Positions 8,924 through 18,230 are shown, counted from the first letter of the stretch. The stretch: 64,000 nucleotides of DNA from Geothermobacter hydrogeniphilus (GCF_002898515.1 NZ_PPFX01000007.1:53103-117102), one strand, 5' to 3'. Made by a program: numbers and translations. The notes: a model not told the origin generated them from the sequence alone.

Positions 8924-9955
8924 ATGCCATGCCTGCAGGAACTGGCTGACCTTGTCGGCGGTCGGGTGGTCGGAGACCCTCAACTGGAGATCAACCGTCT
9001 GACGACCTTCGAGGAGGCCGAGCCGGGAGATATCGTTTTCGTCACCAGGGCCGGGTACGCAAATCGTCTCGGCGAAACCAGGGCCTCCGCTGTCATTCTG
9101 GACAAGGAGCGGGAGAACCTGCCCCTCGCCCAGTTGGTCTGTCCGAACCCCTACCTGGCCTTCGCCCGGGTTCTCCAATGTCTGCAGCCCGCGAACCCGT
9201 CCCCGCTCGGCATTATGCCCGGGGCTTTTGTCGACCCTGAAGCTTCGCTCGGTGAGAATGTGAGCATTCATCCCGGTTGTCATGTCGGTCGGGGGGTACG
9301 GATAGGCCGTGGTACCGTCCTGCACCCCAACGTGGTCATCTATCCGGGAGCGACAATCGGCGACGATTGCCTGATCCAGGCCGGGTGCGTGGTTCGCGAG
9401 GATTGCCGGATCGGCAACCGTGTCATCCTGCAGCCCAATGCCGTGATCGGCTCCGATGGTTTCGGTTTCGCTCCGGACGGTGAACGGTATGAGAAAATTC
9501 CCCAAGTCGGCATCGTTGTCATCGAAGACGATGTTGAAATAGGAGCCTGCGCCTGTGTCGACCGGGCCGCACTCGGCGTGACCCGTATCGGCACCGGGTG
9601 CAAGCTCGACAACCAGGTTCAGATCGGACACAATGTCGATGTCGGGCCGCATACCGTCATGGCGGCCCAGTCCGGCATTTCCGGCAGTACCGTCATCGGT
9701 CGACACTGCACCTTCGGCGGCCAGTCCGGGACCGCCGGCCATATTCGTATCGGTGACAACGTCACCGTTGCCGGGCGTGGCGGCGTAGCCAGTCATACCG
9801 AGGGAAACCAGGTGATTTCCGGTGCCCCGGCCATCCCTCACCGGGAGTGGCTGAAGCTGTCCATGACACTGCCGAAACTGCCTGAAATGAGAAAAGAAAT
9901 TTCCCGTCTTAAGCGTCAGGTTGATGAGCTGAAGGCGTTGTTGAAGGAGTCTTGA
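8924..9955 (+). CDS. lpxD: UDP-3-O-(3-hydroxyacyl)glucosamine N-acyltransferase LpxD
   Basis: Third step of lipid A synthesis: transfer of a hydroxyacyl chain from acyl-ACP to the 2-amino group of UDP-3-O-acyl-glucosamine. The 343-residue protein has the N-terminal uridine-binding domain (to about residue 100), then a left-handed beta-helix of hexapeptide repeats, and a C-terminal helix that binds ACP. The catalytic-histidine region is visible as QIGHNVDVGPHT. The start MPCLQELADL is 15 bp after the ompH stop. It forms a tight run with fabZ (3-bp gap), lpxA and lpxB. Confidence 0.96.
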   Translation: MPCLQELADLVGGRVVGDPQLEINRLTTFEEAEPGDIVFVTRAGYANRLGETRASAVILDKERENLPLAQLVCPNPYLAFARVLQCLQPANPSPLGIMPGAFVDPEASLGENVSIHPGCHVGRGVRIGRGTVLHPNVVIYPGATIGDDCLIQAGCVVREDCRIGNRVILQPNAVIGSDGFGFAPDGERYEKIPQVGIVVIEDDVEIGACACVDRAALGVTRIGTGCKLDNQVQIGHNVDVGPHTVMAAQSGISGSTVIGRHCTFGGQSGTAGHIRIGDNVTVAGRGGVASHTEGNQVISGAPAIPHREWLKLSMTLPKLPEMRKEISRLKRQVDELKALLKES

Positions 9956-9958
9956 AGG

Positions 9959-10399
9959 ATGGTTCTCGATTATAAAAAGATTATGGCTATGCTGCCGCAT
10001 CGTTATCCCTTTCTGCTGGTGGATCGGATTCTTTCCGTGGAGCCGGGGAAGAGGATTGTCGGGCTGAAAAATGTCACCATCAATGAACCCTTTTTCCAGG
10101 GGCATTTTCCCGGGCACCCGATCATGCCTGGGGTGTTGATCATTGAAGCCATGGCCCAGGTCGGCGGGGTCTACGCCCTGGTCAGTGACGAGGTCGGGGA
10201 GGACAAGGTGACCTACTTCGTCGGCATCGACAAGGCCAAGTTCAGACGGCCGGTGGTCCCCGGAGACAGCCTGCGTATTGAATTGGAAATGGTCGGTGTT
10301 CGCAGGGGGATCTACACTTTTGCCGGCAAGGCACTGGTGGACGGCAAAGTGGTCGCCGAAGCGGAACTGAAGGCAACCTTTGCTGACCGGGAAGGATGA
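9959..10399 (+). CDS. fabZ: 3-hydroxyacyl-[ACP] dehydratase FabZ
   Basis: FabZ removes water from 3-hydroxyacyl-ACP in the fatty acid elongation cycle and competes with LpxA and LpxD for the same substrate, which is why it sits between them. The 146-residue hot-dog-fold protein shows the active-site regions [13 protein letters not shown] and [23 protein letters not shown], with the catalytic His and Glu in the latter. It begins 3 bp after lpxD and ends 4 bp before lpxA, indicating translational coupling. Confidence 0.97.
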   Translation: MVLDYKKIMAMLPHRYPFLLVDRILSVEPGKRIVGLKNVTINEPFFQGHFPGHPIMPGVLIIEAMAQVGGVYALVSDEVGEDKVTYFVGIDKAKFRRPVVPGDSLRIELEMVGVRRGIYTFAGKALVDGKVVAEAELKATFADREG

Positions 10400-10403
10400 A
10401 ACC

Positions 10404-11174
10404 ATGATCCATGCCACGGCACAGATCCATCCCCAGGCGGAGCTGGGCGAGAAAGTTCAGGTCGGGCCTTTCGCCGTCATCGGGGAACATGTCCGCATCG
10501 GTTCAGGGACGAAAATCGGTGCCCACGCGGTCATCGACGACTATACGGAAATCGGTCGGGACAACCATATCTACCAGTTTGCTTCGGTCGGCGCCGAACC
10601 GCAGGACCTGAAATTCGGCGGGGAAGTTTCCTGGCTGCGCATCGGTGACCGCAACCGTATTCGCGAGTTTGCCACTCTGCACCGCGGCACCGCTGACGGT
10701 GGCGGAGAAACCCGGATCGGTGATGACTGCCTGTTTATGGCCTACTCTCATGTCGCCCACGATTGTCAGGTCGGCAACCATGTGATCCTCGCCAACGCCG
10801 CGACCCTGGCCGGGCACGTGCTGGTCGAGGATTTCGCCATATTCGGCGGGCTGTCCGCTGTCCACCAGTTCACCAGGGTCGGGGCGCACGCCATGATCAG
10901 CGGTGGATCGATGATCACCCAGGATATTGTCCCCTACGCTATCGCCCAGGGTGACCGGGCCAAAATTGTCGGTCTGAACCTGATCGGTCTCAAGCGGCGC
11001 GGGTTCTCGGATCAGGCGCTGGCAACTCTCAAGGCGGCGTATAAGCTGGTTTTTCGCAGTGACCTGCGTCTTGAAGCCGCGATCAGCCGTATTGAGGAGG
11101 AACTCGAAGACGGACCGGAACTGAGTGTTCTGGTTGATTTTCTGAAACGGGGTGAGCGCGGTATCGCGCGCTGA
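10404..11174 (+). CDS. lpxA: UDP-N-acetylglucosamine acyltransferase LpxA
   Basis: First step of lipid A synthesis: transfer of a 3-hydroxyacyl chain to the 3-OH of UDP-GlcNAc. The protein starts MIHATAQIHPQAELG (ATG 10404), 4 bp after fabZ; an in-frame upstream start at 10380 would overlap fabZ. The 256 residues are a left-handed beta-helix of hexapeptide repeats with the catalytic-histidine stretch YSHVAHDCQVGNHV and a C-terminal helical part. In several relatives lpxI follows this gene; here lpxB follows directly. Confidence 0.96.
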   Translation: MIHATAQIHPQAELGEKVQVGPFAVIGEHVRIGSGTKIGAHAVIDDYTEIGRDNHIYQFASVGAEPQDLKFGGEVSWLRIGDRNRIREFATLHRGTADGGGETRIGDDCLFMAYSHVAHDCQVGNHVILANAATLAGHVLVEDFAIFGGLSAVHQFTRVGAHAMISGGSMITQDIVPYAIAQGDRAKIVGLNLIGLKRRGFSDQALATLKAAYKLVFRSDLRLEAAISRIEEELEDGPELSVLVDFLKRGERGIAR

Positions 11175-11193
11175 GCAGGTCCCGGTTTCGGTG

Positions 11194-12351
11194 ATGACGC
11201 AACGGACAGAGCACCGTCGAGTGCTGATTGTAGCCGGCGAAGCCTCCGGCGATCTGCATGCCGCCAATCTTATCCGGGCAGCCCGGGAGCTTGCTCCCGG
11301 GCTATCCTTTTTCGGGGTCGGCGGAGACTGGATGCGGGCTGCGGGGTGCGATATCCGTATTCCCATGGAATCGCTTTCGGTCATGGGCGTTGTGGAGGTG
11401 CTGGGACGTCTGCCGGCCATCCGCAGGGTTTATCGCGATCTCTGCCGGATGATGCAGCCGGGAGGCGATGAGCGTCCCGACCTGCTGGTGCTTGTCGATT
11501 ATCCGGGGATGAACCTCAAGCTCGCCCGTGCCGCCAGGCGGGCCGGGGTGCCGGTCCTCTACTACATCGCTCCCAAGGTCTGGGCTTCACGGCCCGGCCG
11601 GATGAAGACCATGGCCCGGTGTATCGATCAGCTGGCCGTGATCTTTCCTTTTGAGGAAGAGCTGTTCAACGCAGCCGGAATCCGTACTGCCTATGTCGGC
11701 AACCCCCTGCTGGACGAGTTTTCCGGATCCGTCCGGGACGCGGGTCTCGGTGGACGGCTCGGGTTTGATCCGCAACGGCCGATCGTGGGGCTGTTGCCCG
11801 GCAGTCGACGGAGTGAAATCCGCTACTGCTGGCCGACCATGGTTGAAGCCGCGCGGGCTCTCAAAGACGAGCGTCCCGAACTGCAGTTCGTTGTTCCGCT
11901 GGCACCGTCTCTGAGTGAAGACCTGTTACGGGAGAAATTGACCCCGGCTTTTCCGGATCTGATGATCTGTCGGGAGGATATCTATTCGGTTGCCGGAATC
12001 TGTTCCGCCATCTTGTCTGTTTCGGGGACTGTTACCCTGCAGGTGGCCCTGGCCGGTATCCCGATGACGGTCATTTACAAGGCCTCCTCCCTGACCTATG
12101 CCCTGGCCCGAAGGTTGATCAGAATACCCTATGTAAGCCTGCCGAACATCGTTGCCGGCAGACAGGTTGTCGCGGAATATCTTCAGGACGAGGCGAATGT
12201 CGAGAATCTGCTCGCCGAGCTTAAACGGCTGCTGTCGGACGGTTCCTGTCGTGACGCGATGATAAATGATCTGGCCGAGGTGCGCAGGCTGCTCGGTGAG
12301 CCGGGGTGTTCCCGGAAGGTTGCCGCTTTGTTGAAAGAGATGGTGTATTGA
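11194..12351 (+). CDS. lpxB: Lipid A disaccharide synthase LpxB
   Basis: LpxB joins UDP-2,3-diacylglucosamine and lipid X to form the lipid A disaccharide, at the cytoplasmic face of the inner membrane. The N-terminal signature is VAGEASGDLHAANLIRA, and the rest is GT19-like, including VGLLPGSRRSEI. ATG 11194 gives 385 residues, close to the E. coli length; GTG 11191 and GTG 11152 (overlapping lpxA) are possible alternatives. No LpxH or LpxI gene lies nearby to make lipid X, so that enzyme must be encoded elsewhere. Confidence 0.95.
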   Translation: MTQRTEHRRVLIVAGEASGDLHAANLIRAARELAPGLSFFGVGGDWMRAAGCDIRIPMESLSVMGVVEVLGRLPAIRRVYRDLCRMMQPGGDERPDLLVLVDYPGMNLKLARAARRAGVPVLYYIAPKVWASRPGRMKTMARCIDQLAVIFPFEEELFNAAGIRTAYVGNPLLDEFSGSVRDAGLGGRLGFDPQRPIVGLLPGSRRSEIRYCWPTMVEAARALKDERPELQFVVPLAPSLSEDLLREKLTPAFPDLMICREDIYSVAGICSAILSVSGTVTLQVALAGIPMTVIYKASSLTYALARRLIRIPYVSLPNIVAGRQVVAEYLQDEANVENLLAELKRLLSDGSCRDAMINDLAEVRRLLGEPGCSRKVAALLKEMVY

Positions 12352-12353
12352 TC

Positions 12354-14123
12354 GTGGATGATTCCAGGCAGATAAAGAATCTTTCCAGGCGGGTCTGGTC
12401 TTATGCGTGGCCCTACCGCAGGAGAATCCTGCTGTCCATGCTCGCGTCTCTCGGCGTGGCGTCGACCGACGGCGCCATGGCGAAGCTTGTTCAGCCGTTT
12501 ATCGACAAGCTGATCATCGCCGGGGACCGTGACCTGATTCAGCTTGTTCCGTTGATTGTGATCGGCCTGGCGGCGTTCAAGGGGTTGTCCCGGTATGTTC
12601 AGCAGTATTATATCCTGACCGCCGGGCAGCTGGCGATCCAGGATCTGCGCAACCAGGTCTTCAAGCACCTGATGTCCCTGTCGATGCGGTTTCATTCCAG
12701 CAACGGGACCGGCAGTATCATGTCGCGGGTACTCAATGATATCGGCATGCTGCAGGCTTTTCTCGGTGATGTCCTGGTGATCATCCTGCGGGAGAGCTTT
12801 ACCCTGGTGGTGCTGGTCGGGCTGGCTTTTTATACCGACTGGAAAATGGCCCTGATCGCTTTCACCGCGCTGCCGGCAACGGCCCTGCCGGCGGCGCTGC
12901 TGGCGAGGCGCATCAAGGCTTACGTGAAGAAGAGTCAGGGCGCGATCGCGGTTCTGACTACGGCGCTTGAACAGGCCTTTTCCGGCATCAAGGTGATCAA
13001 GTCCTTCGGGACCGAAAAGGACCAGGTTCGACGCTTCTTCGACAAGAATCGCTCCTATTACAATTTCTGGCGCAAGGTCATCAAGTATGATGCCGCGTCG
13101 TCTCCGGTCACCGAGCTGCTGACCTCCCTCGGCGTCGCCGGGGTGCTCTGGTACGGGCTCAACCGGGTGCTGGCCGGAGAAATGACCCAGGGTCAGTTGT
13201 TTTCCATTGTTGCCGCCATCCTGATGATGTATGGACCGGTCAAGCGGCTGGTCAGGGTCAACAATGTCTTCCAGTCGGCGATGGGGGCGGCCGAGCGGGT
13301 GTTCGAACTGTTTGAAGCGCAACCGGAGATTCTCGACGCGGAAAACGCCGTCCGGCTTGACCGGGTTCGGGGTGAGCTGGTGCTGGAGCATGTCTGCTTC
13401 AGCTATGACACCGCTTCACTGGAACCGGTTATCCGCGATCTGTCGCTCACGATCAAGCCGGGAGAAATGGTGGCCCTGGTCGGGCCGAGTGGCTCGGGAA
13501 AAACCACCCTGATGGGGTTGCTGCTGCGGTTTTTTGATCCCGATTCAGGATCGATCCGGCTTGACGGCCATGATCTGCGGGAGATCAGCGCCGAAAGCCT
13601 GCATCGTAATCTGGCCATGGTCGACCAGGAGGCTTTTCTCTTCAACGACACCATCGCCAACAACATCAGCTACGGCAGCGCCGAGGGCTCTCTCGACCGG
13701 GTGCGGGAAGCCGCCCGCCAGGCCTATGCCGATGGGTTTATCGAGGAGCTTCCCGACGGCTACCAGACTGAAATCGGTGACCGTGGTCTCAGGCTGTCCG
13801 GCGGTCAGCGGCAACGGATCAGTATTGCCCGTGCCGTCTATCAGAACGCGCCGGTGCTGATTCTCGACGAGGCGACCAGCGCCCTGGATACCGAAAGCGA
13901 GGCGATTGTCCAGGAGGCGCTCAACAACCTGGTGGAGAACCGGACGACGATCGTCATCGCCCACCGGCTCTCGACGGTGAAACATGCCGATCGCATCGTC
14001 GTGCTCGACAAGGGAGTCATCTGCGAAATCGGCAGCCACGAGGAACTGCTGGCGCGGGGTGGCATGTACCGCCGACTGCATGACATGCAGTTCAAAGAGG
14101 ATACTGATGGGTCGTTGGACTGA
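12354..14123 (+). CDS. msbA: Lipid A export ABC transporter MsbA
   Basis: MsbA flips core-lipid A across the inner membrane. This 589-residue half-transporter has an exporter-type membrane domain with six helices (about residues 20-310) and a C-terminal ATPase with Walker A (GPSGSGKTTL), signature (LSGGQRQR), Walker B (VLILDEATSALD) and H-loop (IVIAHRLST). The start is uncertain: GTG 12354 lies 2 bp after the lpxB stop, and TTG 12348 overlaps that stop. The 3' end overlaps the acyltransferase gene by 17 bp. A general lipid or drug exporter is the alternative, but the position among lpx and waaA genes favours MsbA. Confidence 0.92.
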   Translation: MDDSRQIKNLSRRVWSYAWPYRRRILLSMLASLGVASTDGAMAKLVQPFIDKLIIAGDRDLIQLVPLIVIGLAAFKGLSRYVQQYYILTAGQLAIQDLRNQVFKHLMSLSMRFHSSNGTGSIMSRVLNDIGMLQAFLGDVLVIILRESFTLVVLVGLAFYTDWKMALIAFTALPATALPAALLARRIKAYVKKSQGAIAVLTTALEQAFSGIKVIKSFGTEKDQVRRFFDKNRSYYNFWRKVIKYDAASSPVTELLTSLGVAGVLWYGLNRVLAGEMTQGQLFSIVAAILMMYGPVKRLVRVNNVFQSAMGAAERVFELFEAQPEILDAENAVRLDRVRGELVLEHVCFSYDTASLEPVIRDLSLTIKPGEMVALVGPSGSGKTTLMGLLLRFFDPDSGSIRLDGHDLREISAESLHRNLAMVDQEAFLFNDTIANNISYGSAEGSLDRVREAARQAYADGFIEELPDGYQTEIGDRGLRLSGGQRQRISIARAVYQNAPVLILDEATSALDTESEAIVQEALNNLVENRTTIVIAHRLSTVKHADRIVVLDKGVICEIGSHEELLARGGMYRRLHDMQFKEDTDGSLD

Positions 14124-14799
14124 GCGCCTGGCCGCGGCCTGCGTTCCGGTGCTGGGGTGGGGAGCCATCAACCTGATCCACGCCAGCCAGAAAACTGAGC
14201 TTCTGGGCGTTGACCATGTCCGGGAGCAGTTCGCCAGGGGAGAGCGTATCATCATTTCTTTCTGGCACGATCAACTGCTGCTGATGGTCAAGGGCTATCA
14301 GCATGTCAGGAAGGGCGTGGCGGATGGTGGCGGCGCGAGGATCCTGATCAGTTCCTCGCAGGACGGCGAATTGATCGCCCGGACGATGAAACTTTTCGGC
14401 CAGGGAACGGTTCGCGGTTCGTCCAGTCGGGGCGGCAGCCGCGCGTTGCGGGAGATGGTCAAACTGATGCGCGAGCCGTTTGACCTGGTTTTCACCCCCG
14501 ACGGTCCCCGCGGCCCCCGCCACCAGGTCAAGCCGGGCGTTGCCCAATTGGCCAGGATCTCGGGCCGACCGGTGATCCCGATGGCTTACGTTACCAGCCG
14601 CGGGCATCGGTTTTCTTCCTGGGACCGTTTTCTGCTGCCGGCACCGTTCGCCCGCGGGGTTTTTTCCTTCGGTCCGCCGATCTGGCATCAACCGGGCGAG
14701 CAGGCCGAAGCCTTCTGTGAGCGGCTTGCCCGGTCCATGGCGGAGAATGAGGCGCGGGCCGTTTCACGACTGGAGGAACGTGGTGTATCTGCTGTATGA
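14107..14799 (+). CDS. Lysophospholipid acyltransferase family protein (DUF374)
   Basis: A 230-residue protein of the DUF374 group within the LPLAT superfamily, which transfers acyl chains in lipid synthesis. Visible motifs are FWHDQLLLM (an H-x4-D-like active-site variant), SSQDGELIARTMKLFG and FTPDGPRGPRHQVKPG. Its place between msbA and waaA suggests a role in acylating lipid A or the Kdo-lipid A precursor, perhaps as a late acyltransferase; this is inference. ATG 14107 gives a 17-bp overlap with msbA, and its own 3' end overlaps waaA. The family has few experimentally characterised members. Confidence 0.85.
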   Translation: MGRWTERLAAACVPVLGWGAINLIHASQKTELLGVDHVREQFARGERIIISFWHDQLLLMVKGYQHVRKGVADGGGARILISSSQDGELIARTMKLFGQGTVRGSSSRGGSRALREMVKLMREPFDLVFTPDGPRGPRHQVKPGVAQLARISGRPVIPMAYVTSRGHRFSSWDRFLLPAPFARGVFSFGPPIWHQPGEQAEAFCERLARSMAENEARAVSRLEERGVSAV

Positions 14800-16075
14800 C
14801 CTGCTGCTGATTCTGGCGGGCCTGGGCCTGATCCCCTATTACCTGCTGCGCGGCTTGAAGTATGGCAAAAGCCGTCGCGGTATCCGGGATCGACTTGGTT
14901 TATACGCCGCCGGGCACCTGGCGCCGCTCGACGGTCGCAAGGTCATCTGGGTCCACGCGGTCTCGGTCGGTGAAACCCGCGCTGCCGTCCCCCTGCTGGA
15001 AGGCCTGCGCCGGGCACATCCCGACCATGCCATCGTACTCAGCAATGTCACCGAAACCGGTCATGCCATCGCCGCTGAACTGGACTGCGTCGATCTCTGC
15101 CTGTTTTTCCCCTTTGACATTTCTGTTGTCATCCGCCGGGTTCTGGGTCGGATCAGGCCCGAACTGATCGTGCTGGTCGAAACCGAAATCTGGCCCAATT
15201 TCGTCCGCCTCGCCCATCGCCGGGGTATTCCGGTCGCGCTGGTCAACGGGCGGATATCCGATCGTTCCTATCCGCGCTACAAGCGTTTCCGCCTGTTGCT
15301 CCGGCCGATTCTCGACTGCATCGAGCTCTATGCCATGCAGACCGAGCTGGACGCCGAACGCATTCATGACCTCGGCGCCGGGCGTGACCGGATCGGTGTT
15401 TCCGGTAATCTCAAGTTCGACATGGGTTCGCCGGTTTTCGAAACCGGCGAAACGGATCTTTTCAGAACCCTGCTCGGCCTGGCTCCCGAGCAGGTTCTGC
15501 TGGTGGCCGGCAGTACCCATGACGGCGAAGAAGAGCTGCTGGTGCAGGCCTATCGATCATGCCTGGAGACGAACCCCGGTTTCCGCCTGATGCTGGTGCC
15601 CCGGCATCCCGAGCGGACCCCGGAGGTGGCGGGGATGATCACCCAGTCCGGTCTGCAGACCCGACTGCGCAGCCAGTGCGAGGGCCTGCCCCTGGACGCA
15701 GAGACGATCCTGATCGGTGATACCCTGGGCGAAATGCTGAAGTTTTATGACCTCGCCGACATTGTTTTCGTCGGCGGCAGCCTGGTTCCGGTCGGCGGGC
15801 ATAACATTCTCGAAGCGTCTCTGTTGCAGAAGCCCGTGCTGTTCGGTCCGCACATGAATAATTTCCGGGAAATTTCCCGACTGGTGCTGTTCGCCCGAGG
15901 CGGTCGGCAGGTCAACGACCTTTCCGACCTGGTGCGGGTACTAAACGAGATGCTGGCTCACCCCGAGCAGAGGGAGCGTATGGGGCGGGCGGGAAAAGCT
16001 CTGCTTGATCGCCATGCCGGTGCCACGGATCGTAGCCTGGAACTGCTTTCCGTGTTGCTGGAGCGGCGGGGATGA
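14783..16075 (+). CDS. waaA: 3-deoxy-D-manno-octulosonic acid (Kdo) transferase
   Basis: WaaA (KdtA) adds Kdo to lipid IVA, starting the inner core. The protein begins with a membrane anchor (MYLLYDLLLILAGLGLIPYY), followed by a GT-B fold of family GT30; the stretch VHAVSVGETRAAVPLLEGL is typical. GTG 14783 is preferred because GGAGG lies 6 nt upstream; GTG 14780 would be only 3 nt from it. The product has 430 residues, the normal length. Start and stop overlap the neighbours on both sides. The number of Kdo units added cannot be read from sequence. Confidence 0.95.
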   Translation: MYLLYDLLLILAGLGLIPYYLLRGLKYGKSRRGIRDRLGLYAAGHLAPLDGRKVIWVHAVSVGETRAAVPLLEGLRRAHPDHAIVLSNVTETGHAIAAELDCVDLCLFFPFDISVVIRRVLGRIRPELIVLVETEIWPNFVRLAHRRGIPVALVNGRISDRSYPRYKRFRLLLRPILDCIELYAMQTELDAERIHDLGAGRDRIGVSGNLKFDMGSPVFETGETDLFRTLLGLAPEQVLLVAGSTHDGEEELLVQAYRSCLETNPGFRLMLVPRHPERTPEVAGMITQSGLQTRLRSQCEGLPLDAETILIGDTLGEMLKFYDLADIVFVGGSLVPVGGHNILEASLLQKPVLFGPHMNNFREISRLVLFARGGRQVNDLSDLVRVLNEMLAHPEQRERMGRAGKALLDRHAGATDRSLELLSVLLERRG

Positions 16076-17337
16076 AGTTTGCCCGCTGGTATCGCCGCTT
16101 TGCCATCGAGGGGCCGGAGAAGGGGGTTGAGACCCTGCTGTTTACCCTGCTGCTCCCCGCCTCACTGGTCTACGGATGGGTCGGCAGAGCGCGGGTGTGG
16201 TTCTTCCGTAATGGCTGGTTACATTCTTACCGGCCGCCGGTGCCGGTGGTTTCCGTGGGCAACCTGGCGGCCGGTGGAACCGGCAAGACGCCGATGGTCG
16301 CCTGGCTGCTGGACTGGGCACAGCGCCAGGGGGTGCGTGCCGCTGTTATTTCGCGAGGTTACGGTGGGAGGCGTCACGACGGGGTGTTGACCGTCTGTGC
16401 CGGCAACGGGCCCCTGGTTTCGGCGACCGAGGCGGGAGACGAGCCCTGGCTGCTGGCCTCGCGTCATCCGCAGGCGGTGGTCGTGGTCGGCAGCGACCGG
16501 GTCGGTTGCGCCGAGTGCGCGGTCCGGGAGCATGAAGCCGAACTTTTGCTGATCGATGATGGTTTTCAGCACCTGCGGTTGCAGCGTGATCTCGACCTGC
16601 TGTTGCTTGACGCCCGGCGGCCGTTTGCCAACGGCCGGGTTCTGCCGGCGGGTTATCTGCGGGAACCGGCCAGTGCCCGGCAGCGGGCCGACCTGGTTAT
16701 CCTCACCCGTTGGCATTCCGGAGTGAAGCTTCCCGCCACTCTTGACGACGCGGTTCGTGCCCGGCATTGCCCCGGTGACCCGTTGCTCGAACTGCGTGGT
16801 GAGAAGGTTCCGGTGAATGCCCTGCAGGGGCGTGCCGCCGCCTTTTGCGGCATCGCCGACTCTGAATCGTTTTTCAACCAGCTGCGCGAGTTGGGGTTTC
16901 GGCTGGAGACGACGCTGGCTTTTGCCGACCATTGTGACTATTCTCCGGCGATTCTTGATCAGGTTGCCGGACTGGCTGAAAATATTGATTTTTTCCTCAC
17001 CACCGAGAAGGACGGTGTTAAACTGGCTGACACTGACCTGCCCCGTCCCTGCTACCAGGTGCCGTTGCGCATGGAGTTTGTTTCGGGACAGGAACGGTTG
17101 GAGGGGCTGCTCGAAGGATTGCTGAACAAGGATGATGGTCAGACCATGCCGCTTTCAAAAGATCTGCTCGAAATTCTCGCCTGCCCGCAATGCAAGGGCC
17201 AGGTGCACTGCAACGAAGATCAGACCGCGATTCTCTGCGATCATTGCCGGCTCAGCTTCCCGGTTCGGGACGAAATTCCGGTGATGCTGATCGATGAAGC
17301 CCAATCCCTGCCCGGAGGATCTGCACCCGGCGAATGA
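16072..17337 (+). CDS. lpxK: Tetraacyldisaccharide 4'-kinase fused to a Trm112-like zinc domain
   Basis: LpxK phosphorylates the 4' position of the lipid A disaccharide. Residues 1-355 are a complete LpxK with an N-terminal membrane-associated helix and P-loop SVGNLAAGGTGKTP. The same open frame then runs into a Trm112/YcaR-like module from Met359 (MPLSKDLLEILACPQCKGQ) with two CxxC pairs (CPQC, CDHC), the usual small zinc domain. In relatives the Trm112-like protein is normally a separate ~60-residue gene after lpxK. Here there is no stop between them, so a single 421-residue protein is expected; internal initiation at ATG 17146 is possible but has no good ribosome site. The stop overlaps the next ATG. 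Confidence 0.93.
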   Translation: MKFARWYRRFAIEGPEKGVETLLFTLLLPASLVYGWVGRARVWFFRNGWLHSYRPPVPVVSVGNLAAGGTGKTPMVAWLLDWAQRQGVRAAVISRGYGGRRHDGVLTVCAGNGPLVSATEAGDEPWLLASRHPQAVVVVGSDRVGCAECAVREHEAELLLIDDGFQHLRLQRDLDLLLLDARRPFANGRVLPAGYLREPASARQRADLVILTRWHSGVKLPATLDDAVRARHCPGDPLLELRGEKVPVNALQGRAAAFCGIADSESFFNQLRELGFRLETTLAFADHCDYSPAILDQVAGLAENIDFFLTTEKDGVKLADTDLPRPCYQVPLRMEFVSGQERLEGLLEGLLNKDDGQTMPLSKDLLEILACPQCKGQVHCNEDQTAILCDHCRLSFPVRDEIPVMLIDEAQSLPGGSAPGE

Positions 17338-18230
17338 AGGCTCTGGTTCTCAGCGACGGTAAACCGGGACATGTCAACCAGTCCCTCGCTTTTGCCGAAC
17401 TGTCAGGGTGTGATCATGACCTGGTCGAAGTCCGGACTCGCGGCAGACTGGCCAAAGGCCTCGGCTACCTGTTTGACCGTTGCGGTGTCTATTCCTCTTC
17501 GCTGTTTACTCCGGTGACCTGTGACGGGCATTACGACCTGGTTGTCTCTGCCGGTTCCGAGACCTATTACGCCAACAAGGTGCTTGCCCGGCAGTTGCGG
17601 GTCCGTTCGGTGGCGATCATGCTGCCGCGGGGGTTTCGCTATGATTTCAACCTCATCCTCGCCCAGGAGCATGACAACCCTCCGTCCAGGGACAACTTGG
17701 TCTCTCTGCCGATCAATCTTTGCCGCGTTTCACCTCAAGGTGTTTTCCGTCCCGAACCCGATCGTCGTTATATTTCCCTGATTATCGGCGGCAACAGTCG
17801 CCATTGCCGTCTGGACGCGGCGGCGCTGAAGGTCCGGGTCGAGGAGATCTTTGCCCTTTTTCCCGCGGCGGACAAGCTGGTGACCACCTCCCGGCGAACT
17901 CCGGACGAGGTGGAACGAATGCTGGAAACGTTCGATTTCGCCGACCGGGTGATTTATTCCCGGACGCCAAAGAACCCGATCCCCGATTACCTCGCCTGCA
18001 GTGAACATGTTTTTCTGACCGGCGACTCGACCTCCATGGTCAGCGAAGCGGTCAGTTTCGGGAACGGTTGCGTGGAGATATTGCCGGTCGATTATCGCCG
18101 TCCGGACAGCAAGATTGCCGCTATGATCAGTCACCTTGAGAAGAGGGGGCTGTTGCATGTCTTCGATGGCTCCCTCGGTCATTGCCGCGACAAGATTGAC
18201 CTTCAGCAGTTGCTCAAGGGGGTGTTGTGA
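17334..18230 (+). CDS. ELM1/GtrOC1 family putative glycosyltransferase (DUF1022)
   Basis: A 298-residue member of the mitochondrial-fission ELM1-like family (COG3660), whose bacterial members occur in LPS gene clusters and are thought to be GT-B-type glycosyltransferases. The N-terminal motif is LSDGKPGHVNQSLAFAE, and a later glycine-rich region (LIIGGNSRHCRLD) and FLTGDSTSMVSEAV suit a nucleotide-sugar-binding C-terminal domain. It overlaps lpxK by 4 bp and the following GT4 gene by 4 bp, so it almost surely works in core synthesis. Donor and acceptor are unknown. Confidence 0.8.
   Translation: MKALVLSDGKPGHVNQSLAFAELSGCDHDLVEVRTRGRLAKGLGYLFDRCGVYSSSLFTPVTCDGHYDLVVSAGSETYYANKVLARQLRVRSVAIMLPRGFRYDFNLILAQEHDNPPSRDNLVSLPINLCRVSPQGVFRPEPDRRYISLIIGGNSRHCRLDAAALKVRVEEIFALFPAADKLVTTSRRTPDEVERMLETFDFADRVIYSRTPKNPIPDYLACSEHVFLTGDSTSMVSEAVSFGNGCVEILPVDYRRPDSKIAAMISHLEKRGLLHVFDGSLGHCRDKIDLQQLLKGVL

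Noticed and set aside
8630..10417. A 595-codon minus-strand open frame opposite ompH, lpxD and fabZ
   Set aside because: Antisense shadow of three conserved genes; low-complexity His/Gln/Asp-rich translation without family features.
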